From: Bondarzewia mesenterica
Taxonomy: Eukaryota > Basidiomycota > Agaricomycetes > Russulales > Bondarzewiaceae
DNA length: 20,841 nucleotides
Assembly: GCA_004802705.1 (NCBI GenBank)
Contig: SGPL01000568.1
Span: 1 to 20,841 of the forward strand
Direction: 5' to 3'
In this document: positions 10,153 through 20,841 of the stretch, piece after piece
Layout: every line of letters begins with the position of its first letter
Numbering within the stretch: position 1 is the stretch's first letter
Notes under the pieces: generated by a model
The model's database searches: none
What the model was told of the DNA's origin: nothing
Seen by the model: only the letters and a program-made list of their open reading frames with translations
Made by a program: the position numbers and the translations under genes

Positions 10153-12749
10153 ATGCCTTGTATGCTGTAAGTTTTATCAAGCCTTTTTGTAGAGTGTATT
10201 CGATCTCATCCACCTCAGCATTGACCCTTCCCAAAAGTACAAGCCGTACACACCCCTCAAACTTGAGAACCGGCAATGGCCAACAAAAACATTTACTGGT
10301 CCCCCCATCTGGCTATCGACAGACCTCCGCGATGGGAATCAGGCTCTTGCCAACCCAATGGCGATTGAGCAGAAGACGACCTTCTTCGAATTGCTCCTGG
10401 AGTGCGGCTTCAAGGAGATCGAGATCGCATATCCCGCTGCCAGTGATACTGACTTCAACTTCGTGCGCGGTCTGATTGAGAAGAACTCTATTCCGGACGA
10501 TGTGTGGATTCAGGTAATCGTCGTATTCATCGTCTTTCTGACACAAGTGGTTTTGACAGCGTTGGGATCTAGGTCTTGACACCCGCTCGGGAAGACCTCA
10601 TCAAACGAACTATCGAATCCGTTGCCGGTTGTAAAAAGGCCATCATTCACATGTACAATGCGGCCTCCCCCCTATTCCGTGACGTCGTGTTCAAAAATTC
10701 CAAACAGGAGACGGTTGATCTTGCCGTGAAACACACCAAAATTCTTCGCCAGCTCACCGATGAGTGCACGGCGAAGTACGGGACCCAGTTCAGATATGAA
10801 TATAGTCCCGAGACGTTCACGCAGACTGAGCCCGAGTTTGCGGTTGAGCTCTGCGATGCCGTAAAGGCGGCCTGGGGACGGGCGGGATCTGACTTCGTGG
10901 ACCGGATCATCTTCAACTTGCCTGCGACGGTTGAAGTTGCGCCTCCAAATCATTTCGCTGATCAGGTGAGTCCTAGCATGGTTGGATCATTAACTACAGT
11001 TCTAAAAGTGGTTAGGTCGAGTATTTCCACACACACATATCTGAGCGAGAGAAAATCATCATTAGTCTGCACCCTCACAATGATAGAGGTGCGTGCTTCT
11101 TCGAACCTAGCAATCTCATCGTTCCGCTCACCTTGCTCAATGTAGGATGTGGTATTGCTGCTGCGGAGTTGGCGATACTTGCCGGGGGCGATCGCGTTGA
11201 AGGCTGTCTCTTCGGAAATGGGGAGCGCACGGGCAACGTCGACATCGTCAACCTTGCGCTGAACCAATATACCCAAGGATTTTCCCCCAACCTTGATTTC
11301 AGTGACATACAGCATGTCATCGATGTCGTCACGCAATGCAACGACCTTCCCGTCCACCCTCGTCATCCGTACGCCGGCGAGCTCGTGTTCACCGCTTTCT
11401 CGGGCTCACATCAAGACGCGATCAAGAAGGGCTTTGAGGCTCAGACGCAGCGACATGCGATTGCGCGAGAAAAGGGAGAGAAGGAGATCTGGGAGATGCC
11501 GTACCTGCCCATCGACCCTGCTGACTTGGGATGCAGTTATGAAGCTGTCATTCGCGTCAATTCTCAGTCGGGCAAGGGCGGTATTGCCTACATCGTTAAG
11601 CAGAATCTTCACCTCGACCTCCCACGTAAGATGCAAATTGCGTTCTACTCGGTCATACAGGGAATATCTGATCGTGAGGCGCGGGAGATGACCGTCGAGG
11701 ATATCACGCATGCTTTCCGAGAGACGTATCGTCTCGGTGGAGGTAGGTACGAGGGCAGGCTTGCCCTTCGTTCGTTCAAAATCTCTTCCGCCCCTGCACC
11801 GGATCCCTCGGCGGAGGAGCCGGAGGATATCCGCCAGTTCGATGGGACAATCTCTGTCGATGGTGTCCTACGCGTAATCCGAGGCGACGGTAATGGTCCT
11901 ATCTCCGCGCTGCTGAATGCCCTTCGGACACACTTGGAGATTGATCTTGCTTTACGCGAGTACTCCGAACACTCGATTGATACTGCGTCAGACCTTCAAA
12001 ATTCCCGAGCCGCGTCGTACATCGAACTCGTCCCCGCCTCAGACCGCAAGTCCAGTCTATCATGGTGGGGTGCTGGTGTCGATCGCGATATCGCTGGCTC
12101 GGGTCTACGAGCAGTGCTGAGCGCTGTCAATAGCCACATTGCCGATCGGCCGTTGCCTGAGCTCAAGCTGAGCATCGGATTTAACGCACTCTCAGGCCAA
12201 GAAGACATCGCGTCTGCCATCGTCAACTCTTTGGGTCTAGAACTTCCCCGGAGACTGCAAGGCGCGTTCTTCGAGGTCGTACAGCGCTCAGCTCGCGAAT
12301 CGGGTGGTGAAATCTCATACGACGCCTTGACTGCCCTCTTCAAGGAGACCTACGGCTACGAAGCTCCTGATGGCCGTGTCGCACTGCGCACATTTGAGCT
12401 CGAACATCTCTCAGGTGGGCGTATCCGCCTTGCTGGCGAGTTCGCGTTCGATGGCAAGGTGTGCAAGACCACAGGCATGGGTAACGGGCCGCTTTCTGCC
12501 GTTCTGGCGTGCCTGCACGAGAGCATCGCCGGCACACTCTCGATTAGGGAGTACTCGGAACATGCGTTGGGAGCGGGCACAGAAGTGGGTGCTGTCTCGT
12601 ATATCGAGCTTGTGTATGAGGTTGAGGTGAATCGTAAACTGAGGAAGACGTCTGGGTGGGGTGTCGCTGCCGATACGGATATCGCAGCGTCTGGTCTACG
12701 GGCTGTCATGACGGCGGCAAGTCGGTTGGACGTGATGTGGAAAAAATAG
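10153..12749 (+). CDS. LEU4: 2-isopropylmalate synthase with duplicated regulatory domain
   Basis: The enzyme condenses acetyl-CoA with 2-oxoisovalerate, the first committed step of leucine synthesis. Five exons (10153-10166, 10219-10513, 10573-10965, 11016-11088, 11146-12749) give 792 residues, against roughly 580-620 for yeast enzymes. The TIM-barrel catalytic domain shows [11 protein letters not shown] (R42, D43), HPHNDRG (253-259) and [12 protein letters not shown]. After the linker and [21 protein letters not shown] there are two complete LeuA dimerisation/regulatory units, residues about 396-590 and 596-792. Each has LxLxLPRxxQ, F(R/K)ETY, GR(L/V)ALR(S/T)F, GNGPxSAx[13 protein letters not shown] and a final W/G-G-DxDIAxSGLRAV block. 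The first exon is only 14 nt (MPCM plus two bases); its splice yields [15 protein letters not shown], matching the fungal N-terminus. No mitochondrial presequence is visible, so a cytosolic location is inferred. The enzyme is normally inhibited by leucine through the C-terminal domain. Confidence 0.95.
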
Positions 12750-13448
12750 GTGAATAGGGAACAACGAGTTGGCAGGGGGGAGGAAGCTTTTATCTGAAGT
12801 TCTACTTACGCAGTGCGCACCCTTGTTTATTTTGCTCATGCTTGTCATCGGCTTGTTGTGGAAAGTATAATCACTACTAGGTTATTCTACCGCTTTCCAT
12901 CATGGTACTTTGACGCCCTTAGGCGGTAATACGCTGCGTGTGCGGCAGAGATTCCGACCTAGCGGCCTCTCACAATGTTGTCAAAAAAAAAGCAGTCCTG
13001 CTTTATCTCCCACAGTCAGACCTTACAAACAAAGCAGAAGACAGTCGTTCTGCTTTATTAAGGTCCTGCTCATGGATACGGAGTTGTCGTTTCAGTGTAG
13101 TCTGAAGCCGCCATTCCGGCGTGCCTCCGGGAACCCGCGAGTACACGATGTACAATTCTCCTCGTAACAAGTTTAAAGTACTTTCTGCAATGCAATGCTT
13201 CATAAAGCTTCCATATTTGCTTCAAAATCAGTAAAACTCCAAGTAAAACTTACAAGATCGTGTCCTGAGGAAGACATCACACCGAACGTGGAGTACACGA
13301 CGTGATATTATTCGGCGAGGGATAATCGGGACAAGCCGGGGTAGCGGAGATTGGACGGAGCTCGAATTCTAAAGAATGACCCGCTGGCCGGACTTTGCGC
13401 TCTCTGCACCACCATTTCCATCCCTCCCCATTGTCGTCGTCGTTAACG
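12750..13448. promoter_or_regulatory. Intergenic: LEU4 3' flank and ATP2 promoter
   Basis: About 700 bp with no supported gene. It holds two short hairpins sharing AAAGCAG/CTGCTTT arms (12989-13056), a tandem AGTAAAACT pair near 13230-13250, and GAGTACACGA twice (near 13139 and 13291). The last 70 bp before the ATP2 ATG are pyrimidine-rich with CACCACCATT, a typical fungal transcription-start setting. An 85-codon open frame at 12910-13167 has no recognisable content. Confidence 0.5.
12989..13056. repeat. Two hairpins with shared AAAGCAG arms
   Basis: AAAGCAG (12989-12995) pairs with CTGCTTT (12998-13004) across two bases. AAAGCAGAA (13031-13039) pairs with TTCTGCTTT (13048-13056) across an 8-base loop. 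Both end in TTTAT or TTTATT. They could form RNA hairpins in a transcript or be scars of a small repeat element. Confidence 0.6.
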
Positions 13449-15434
<1,986 letters not shown>

Positions 15435-16206
15435 ACGGGTACGAGATGCAGTTCTGGGGGTGAGCGTGCTGGATATTGCTGCGCGGATGGATGGGAACTG
15501 TTCTTAGAGACCGTCGTGTGGCCGCGAGTAATCAAAAGTTTTCTTTCTTTCTCAGTAATCTGACTCGTTGCGTGAATATGTGCGTTTTGGACCGTTGTAA
15601 TCAAGTGACGAAGCTTGGGATATCTGCCTGCGTACGTGTGCGTGTCTAGTAAAGATTTGAGTTGTTTCCGGATGCCGATTTGCGTGTTGAAAGGGCCCCG
15701 TGCAAAGACGCGAGAGATCCGTTATCGACCGTAAGCATGTACATTCTAACACGCTCTTCGGAAACAAGTCAGTTCACCAATACCCTTTGTCTCCGTTCCA
15801 ACTCCGCCCTCAGCCGATGTGCGCACTCGCACGTCCTGCAGGTGCAGCCACGCCGGGATGCTCAAGACGTTGAAGTACGAGTACCACAGCTAGTTACCCT
15901 GCTCATACGCGATTCGAAACTGCACGCGAATGGAGGTGCGCGTTTGGATCCTAAGCGCTCAACAATTATCAGATATGTGGAGAAGGCACGGTCAGAATAT
16001 GCAGTGAGGTCGTTGCTGGTGATATCTGAGAGCCCGGGCAGTCGCGGAGTGGTTTGAAGATAATAATGGGGCAGGGAGCAGGCAGATGCGCGCCGACATT
16101 GTTGACGCGGACGTGATAGGCATGACGTCAGAGTCAGTGCGGTCAACTTTAGTTTGAGTACATAAATCACCGGCGTGCGGTCTCCTCCTCCTCGTCTTCC
16201 AAAGCC
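15435..16206. promoter_or_regulatory. Intergenic: ATP2 3' flank and NADH dehydrogenase promoter
   Basis: These 772 bp lie between two plus-strand genes. TGACGTCA, a perfect 8-bp CRE (ATF/CREB-type) palindrome, is at 16123-16130, about 77 bp upstream of the next ATG, followed by a TATA-like ACATAAAT near 16160. Open frames exist on both strands between 15660 and 16320, including a 131-codon plus frame, but I cannot recognise a protein in any of them. A minus-strand segment near 15770-15880 translates to a plausible-looking peptide (WYSYFNVLSIPAWLHLQD) without a supported gene around it. Confidence 0.5.
16123..16130. promoter_or_regulatory. CRE-like palindrome TGACGTCA
   Basis: A perfect TGACGTCA palindrome, the consensus for ATF/CREB-type bZIP factors, lies 77 bp upstream of the NADH dehydrogenase start codon, with an overlapping-context GAGTCA at 16131-16136. 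Function is inferred from sequence and position only. Confidence 0.55.
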
Positions 16207-19094
16207 ATGCTCTCCAGAATAGTCGCGTCCTCGCGCTCGCCGACCCGCACGCCTTTCTTTCACCCTCCAGCCATTCAAGTTGCCCGTCCTCATCCCCGCG
16301 TCCAGTGTCGATACCCCACCCACCGTGCCCAGTCGACTTCGTCATCTCCACCGCCGCCACTTCTAACATCCAAGCGTGTACTACGTCACGTAGGAACCGT
16401 TGCTCGGTACGGCGTGTATCTTGTCGCGTCCTCCGTCGTCGGCGTCGCCTTCCTCGGAGCCTGCATCTTCGTGCACGACGCCTTTACTTATGCGGAGCAG
16501 CACATTGACCGCGTTCCCGTGTCCCCTCTCGCGCTGCACCCCGAACTCGGTGGCCCGAAGAAGTTGCCCATTGCCAGCACACTTGTAAGTGATTTGGAGG
16601 ACGAGCAGTCGAATGCCCTGCGCGACAAGCCTAGGTTGGTCGTCGTCGGTGGGGGCTGGGGCGTGAGTTCCTCTCGCGCCTACTCTTCCTGTCCTTCAAA
16701 TTTTGACACTTCTTTGAATTCATGCTGTTATTCCAAAGGCCATAGGCGTCATCCAGTCTCTTCATCTTGGAGACTATCACGTGACCATTATCTCCCCAGA
16801 CACATACACGACCTTCACTCCCCTCCTGCCGTGTGAGCCTCACAGTGCTTGCGCGTCGTGCGCGCGCATAGACGTGTCGAAACTGATTCTGTCATTTGCC
16901 GTGCAGCTGCCGCGGTTGGCACCGTCTCCGTGCGCTCCCTGATCGAGCCCATTCGTAAGATCTTAGCGCGTCTGCATGGTCATTTCATCAATGCGCGTGC
17001 CGTCGACATTGTAATGTCCGAGCGTCTCCTCGAGATCCAGACGACGAATCCACAAGGCGAAGTTAAGAATATTTATGTGCCGTGCGTGCGCACATTTTTC
17101 GTTTATTTCGTCTGTCTTTTGTTCTTGAATTGACAGCGTATGCACGCAGATATGACAAGCTCGTTATAGCGGTGGGCTCCGTGTCCAGCACGCACGGTGT
17201 CCCCGGGATCGAGCACTGTTTCCAGCTCAAGACGGTGTCTGATGCGCAGGCTATCCGACGTCGTATCCTCGGCAAGTGCAGTCATCTATGACGGTAACCA
17301 CCATCTAGTTTCTAACAATGACAGTACAGATAACTTTGAGGCTGCATCTCTACCAACGACAACTCCCGAAGAGCGCAAGCGTCTTCTCAGCTTTGTTGTT
17401 TGCGGTGGAGGACCGACAGGTGTGGAGACAGCAGCTGTGCGCTTGTTCTCATCTATCGTTGAGCTCGTGAACCGTATTGAATTTGTTATGTTAGGAAATC
17501 TATGACTTGTGTCAGGAGGATATCATCAACTACGTGCGTCTTCTTCGCTCCATGCATTTGAAAACTTGAGTACGCGTGCTGATGCTTCGCTTCCAACGCA
17601 GTTCCCAAAGCTCTGTCGCGAAAAGGTTTCTATCCATGTCATACAATCTCGAGAACATATCCTGAACACTGTGGGTAGTTTTCTTACTTTTTCCGTTTCG
17701 AACAATTTTGACCAAGTTATGAGCCACAGTACTCGGAAGCCATCTCCCGCTACGCTGAGAGGAAATTCCAACGCGATGCGGTTGACCTCATCACCTCTGC
17801 CCGGTGTGCCCCCTCTCGCTTTCCTGATTCTGCCCCTCTCATCTTCGATGCTGACCATCACCCCTCCTCCTCTCTTGCCTTCAAATAATGAACAGCGTAT
17901 GCGCAGTCCACCCTAATCATATTGTTTACAGTCTGCGTGATCCTTCGACCGGCGAGGTCACCCAGCACGAGATCCAGTCGAATTTTATGCTTTGGAGCAC
18001 GGGTATCGCGATGAACCCGTTCACTGCACGTGTGCGCACTTTCTAGTTTTCTCATGGACGCCTACAAAATTGAAGTTACATATGGGACGCAGGTGTCAAG
18101 CCTGCTCCCGAACCAGGTGCACAAGAAGGCGATCGAGGTCGACGCGCAGTTGCGCGTCAAGGGCGCGCCACTGGGTGAGGTATATGCGATCGGGGACTGC
18201 TCCACAGTGAGTTCGCGTCTCGCTCACGCGCCGAGCGAGTGAAGAGAGAATTTTGGTTGTGATCGTCGGTCTGTTCCATATCTAGATTGAGACATCCCTT
18301 GTCTCGCATCTCCTCGAGCTTGTAGCTGAGGCCGACCGGGATCAGAACGGGAAGATTGATTATGACGAATGGAAGATCATGGGTGCGTTTGCACAACCGT
18401 TCGGTCATTCCTAATTGAACTCATCTACCTGCATGTGCAGTTCGAAGGATCAAGCAGGTCATCCCGATGGCAGAAGGCCAGCTGGGCGAAGTCCGTCAGC
18501 TGTTCGACCTGTACGACTCGGATGCGGATAACAGCTTGACGTTGAATGAACTGGCTGTGATGTTGCAGGAGATCAGCAACAAGATAACTGCTTTGCCCGC
18601 CGTGCGTCCTCCATCTTGGCTCGGGACGTGCACTGATTCCGGTTTTTGCTTACCTCCCACAGACGGCGCAGGTAGCCTCGCAGCAAGGCAAGTACGTTGG
18701 CAAGAAGCTGCACGCGCTGGCGACGCGCCGCGACACGCTGCCCGACACGGTCGACGAGGCGGTGTCGGGGCCGTTCAAGTACATGCACCTCGGCATGCTG
18801 GCGTACATCGGCAACGCGGCGGTGTTCGACCTCGGGAACAGGAGCTTCATGGGCGGGCTCGCCGCCATGTATGCCTGGCGGAGCGTGTATTGGAACGAGC
18901 AGGTCAGCGCGCGGACGCGCGCGCTGTTGATGATTGATTGGATCGTCAGGTGCGTGAGCTTGTCTTTTTCTTTGGTCACGCTCTCCCTCCTCCCCCATCC
19001 CCCTTCTCACCCCTTCGGCGTGTTTGGGGTGGATCGCGTGCTGATTCATTCGTACGACAGAGGTGTCTGGGGTAGAGACTTGTCGCGGTTGTGA
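16207..19094 (+). CDS. NDE1: External-type alternative NADH dehydrogenase (NDH-2) with two EF-hands
   Basis: Type II NADH dehydrogenases pass electrons from NADH to ubiquinone without pumping protons. Fourteen exons (16207-16662, 16739-16832, 16907-17081, 17150-17271, 17330-17436, 17495-17533, 17602-17670, 17730-17803, 17896-18031, 18093-18206, 18286-18382, 18441-18601, 18663-18949, 19061-19094) give 654 residues. An Arg/Ser-rich presequence is followed by a hydrophobic segment near residues 67-90, suggesting anchoring in the inner membrane. FAD-site GGGWGA is near 147-153, then FTPLLPSAAVGTV, YDKLVIAVGS, the NADH-site CGGGPTGVE (307-315), and YAIGDCST. Two EF-hand loops are inserted after this: DRDQNGKIDYDE (479-490, canonical) and DSDADNSLTLNE (520-531). 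QGKYVGKKL and KYMHLGMLAYIGN follow, ending in GVWGRDLSRL. The EF-hands imply calcium regulation, as known for fungal NDE1 proteins. Intron 4 appears to be GC-AG. External versus internal face cannot be proven from sequence. Confidence 0.94.
17272..17329 (+). other. GC-AG intron of NADH dehydrogenase gene with GT-AG alternative
   Basis: Donor CTCG|GCAAGT and acceptor GTACAG|ATAAC give RRRILDNFEAA, the ungapped family sequence. A donor 5 nt downstream (AA|GTGCAG) with acceptor GACAG 5 nt upstream of the first one also keeps frame and gives RILGNTDNFEAA. A CTAAC branch-point-like element at 17312-17316 serves either. Confidence 0.7.
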
Positions 19095-19478
19095 ATATAA
19101 GTGCTTCTCGAGATGGTGCTCGCTATACCAGAGCTAGCGGTTGAACTCGAGCCGCTTGGTTGCACGACACATAAATAATATTACCTCCGAGTACGTCTAT
19201 TTACCCTGTCTCATCTCTTACACCGTCTGTGTTGTTGTACCTCATTACTCGTACGTACCGTATGCTGTAAACCAGGACGCTTGCTTGGTAGCCTTCTGGG
19301 ACAGAAGCAATGTCAGGCTGATGCTCGCCTAGATCGTGGTGCATGGCATTTTCTTTTGGTTCGTTTCGTATCACCTCAGGACGCCAGTGTTCGCTCAATG
19401 AAGGTCTCATTCAGTTGGTCTGTTTTAGCAAGTCATGTCATTGGCGGTTGATAAGTAATGGCGGTGGTGACGGGTGCG
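19095..19478. other. Convergent intergenic region
   Basis: These 384 bp hold the 3' flanks of the NADH dehydrogenase gene (plus) and CLP1 (minus). Short open frames are present, none recognisable. I see no strong hairpin or repeat. Confidence 0.5.
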
Positions 19479-20841
19479 CTACTGCTCGGACCACTCGAAC
19501 GAGCCGAGGATGGCCGTGCGGCCCGCGAAGGAGCCGGGACTTGGGGAGAGGACCGTCATTCGGCGGTTGGGCACGTCGATGTTCATCCTAGATGGGGAAA
19601 AGAGCGAGACGAAAGCGCGATAGATCCGTCAGGATGCGAATCTCGTCAAAAAAAAGAAGGGAGGGGGGAGAAAGAAAGAAAAACGAAAAAAGAGAAGGAA
19701 GATGGAAGACGGACGTACACGGCGAGGAAACCGACGACGGGCAAATCGAGCACTTCCTCGTCGTACCGCTCGGCTTCGTCTTCGTGGTACGGCGGCGCGA
19801 GGAGCGCGAGGATGGCGTTGAAGAGGCCTGAAGCGGGGGAAGCGGGGTCGATCCGGACAGGCTGCATCTCTGATACGGTGCGCACGGCGCCGATGGGCAG
19901 TGCAGAGGAGGGTGCCATCGATTCTGCAATTTTGTTTGTTTTTAAATTTTATAAAAGATAAAGATCTTTCGTCAGCGTCCCTTCGGGGTAAGGGGAGAAA
20001 CATGCGCACCCTCGCCGATGCGGTAGATGGTGAGCTCGTCAAAGCCGATGACGGAGCTGCTGGGCGCGAGGTGCATGTCGAGCGCGGTTTCGCCACCTGC
20101 GGACGCGTGGGTGCTCGGTGGGAGACCGGGTGGCGGCGTCAGCGGTGGGCCGTACATGTAATGGTGGAGCTGGTGAACGTGCACGCGGTGCCGGTAAGGC
20201 GCGTCGAGTTCGACGACCTGTGAGAGGAGGAGTCAGGGAGAGCGGAGGAGGGAATGGGAATGGGGGGGGGGGACGCACACCGCCGGATTTTGGGATTTTG
20301 ATAACGGTCATGCGGCTGCCGTATGTACGGTGCATTTCGACGTTGAGCTTTTCGTGCCCGACGACGAGGATGGTGTTTACTGTGTCATACAAACCACGTG
20401 GAACAGGCGGACGGGTGAATGCAAGAAGACAGTGGAAATGTAAGTTGAGAGCAGAAGAAAATGGAAGTGTGAACGCACTTCGGAAAGCCTCGACGCAGGC
20501 CTTGATGAGCGTATATCGATGGTCCGTGCTTGCTGAGCTCGCAGACGACGCGAAGGAGGAGGGCGTATCGACGATCAAGCCCGCCACTCTTCCTAAACGC
20601 GCGCGCGCAACACCGAAAAAGAAAACAGGAGGAAAAGAAAATCACATTGTTCAATAACCCACATGCGCGGGCCGTTTTTGGAAAGAACGTACCTTCTGGA
20701 TCGATATCATGACGCTCGCTGATGTTGTCGCCGAGGTTGCGGATGAGGCGATCCATGAGGAGCGGATTGCGACGTGTTTCGGCGTGACCATACCAGTAGG
20801 CGAGTGGAAGGAGGGCGTTCGCGGCGAGCGTCGTGGGTGCG
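19479..20841 (-). CDS. CLP1: CLP1, mRNA cleavage/polyadenylation factor subunit, N-terminus outside window
   Basis: Clp1 is a P-loop protein of cleavage factor IA that works with Pcf11 in mRNA 3'-end formation; animal homologues are RNA 5'-kinases. Six exons are visible: 20841-20693, 20592-20479, 20379-20279, 20217-20010, 19923-19719 and 19587-19479, all in frame. Conserved blocks in order are YWYGH, NPLLMDRLIRNLGDN, GLIVDTPSSF, DHRYTLIKACVEAFR, NTILVVGHEKLNVEM, IKIPKSGGVVELD, ELTIYRIGE, SMAPSSALPIGA and the C-terminal NRRMTVLSPSPGSFAGRTAILGS ending FEWSEQ. The Walker A loop lies beyond the window edge, so kinase competence cannot be judged. A proline-rich insert (LTPPPGLPPSTHAS) interrupts the middle. 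Introns are longer than in the neighbours (61-131 nt) and carry homopolymer tracts. The gene converges on the NADH dehydrogenase gene. Confidence 0.95.
19648..19710. repeat. Polypurine/polypyrimidine tract in last CLP1 intron
   Basis: About 63 bases of nearly pure A/G on the plus strand (one C near 19685, one T near 19703) give a long pyrimidine tract in the CLP1 pre-mRNA. It lies within the 131-nt intron 19718-19588, starting near its donor and ending 60 nt before its acceptor. Confidence 0.75.

Noticed and set aside
12910..13167. 85-codon open frame downstream of LEU4 as a small gene.
   Set aside because: It overlaps the hairpin region, has no recognisable motif or splice partner, and its composition looks non-coding.
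16207..16369. Open frames on the minus strand opposite the NADH dehydrogenase start (15862-16323, 15992-16369).
   Set aside because: They mirror the clear presequence exon on the plus strand; the translations are low-complexity and unrecognisable.

Overview
This window comes from the nuclear genome of a filamentous basidiomycete, most likely an agaricomycete (mushroom-forming class). It holds seven protein-coding genes in 20.8 kb. They are interrupted by at least 49 short introns, mostly 50-75 nt, and every splice junction I placed keeps the reading frame. Gene identity rests on motifs and family knowledge read by eye; no database search was run. There is no rRNA, CRISPR array, insertion sequence or tRNA that I can support.

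Layout, left to right. Positions 1-2783 (minus) carry ATG9, the autophagy scramblase, cut at its C-terminus by the window edge. Positions 3305-6863 (minus) carry a large nuclear-looking protein with two SAP-like motifs, an acidic disordered middle and a C-terminal tyrosine-kinase-like (TKL) kinase. Positions 7251-9934 (minus) carry cytosolic glutamyl-tRNA synthetase. Positions 10153-12749 (plus) carry 2-isopropylmalate synthase (leucine biosynthesis), divergent from the synthetase gene across a 218-bp shared promoter. Positions 13449-15434 (plus) carry the mitochondrial ATP synthase beta subunit. Positions 16207-19094 (plus) carry an EF-hand-containing alternative NADH dehydrogenase. Positions 19479-20841 (minus) carry the C-terminal part of CLP1, an mRNA 3'-end processing factor, convergent with the dehydrogenase gene.

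The genes are mostly housekeeping and do not form a cluster for one pathway. Two neighbour pairs make functional sense: a tRNA synthetase and a leucine enzyme sharing a promoter with repeated TGACTC cores (a Gcn4-type half site), and two inner-membrane respiratory genes in tandem.

The points most worth a second look are: (i) the TKL kinase has Ser instead of the beta-3 (VAIK) lysine but has a lysine in the glycine loop at the position used by WNK kinases; (ii) the isopropylmalate synthase carries two complete tandem copies of the leucine-sensing C-terminal domain instead of one; (iii) three non-canonical GC-AG introns, two in ATG9 and one in the NADH dehydrogenase gene, the last with a competing in-frame GT-AG choice; (iv) the repeat-rich divergent promoter and a CACGTG-centred repeat cluster upstream of the kinase gene.
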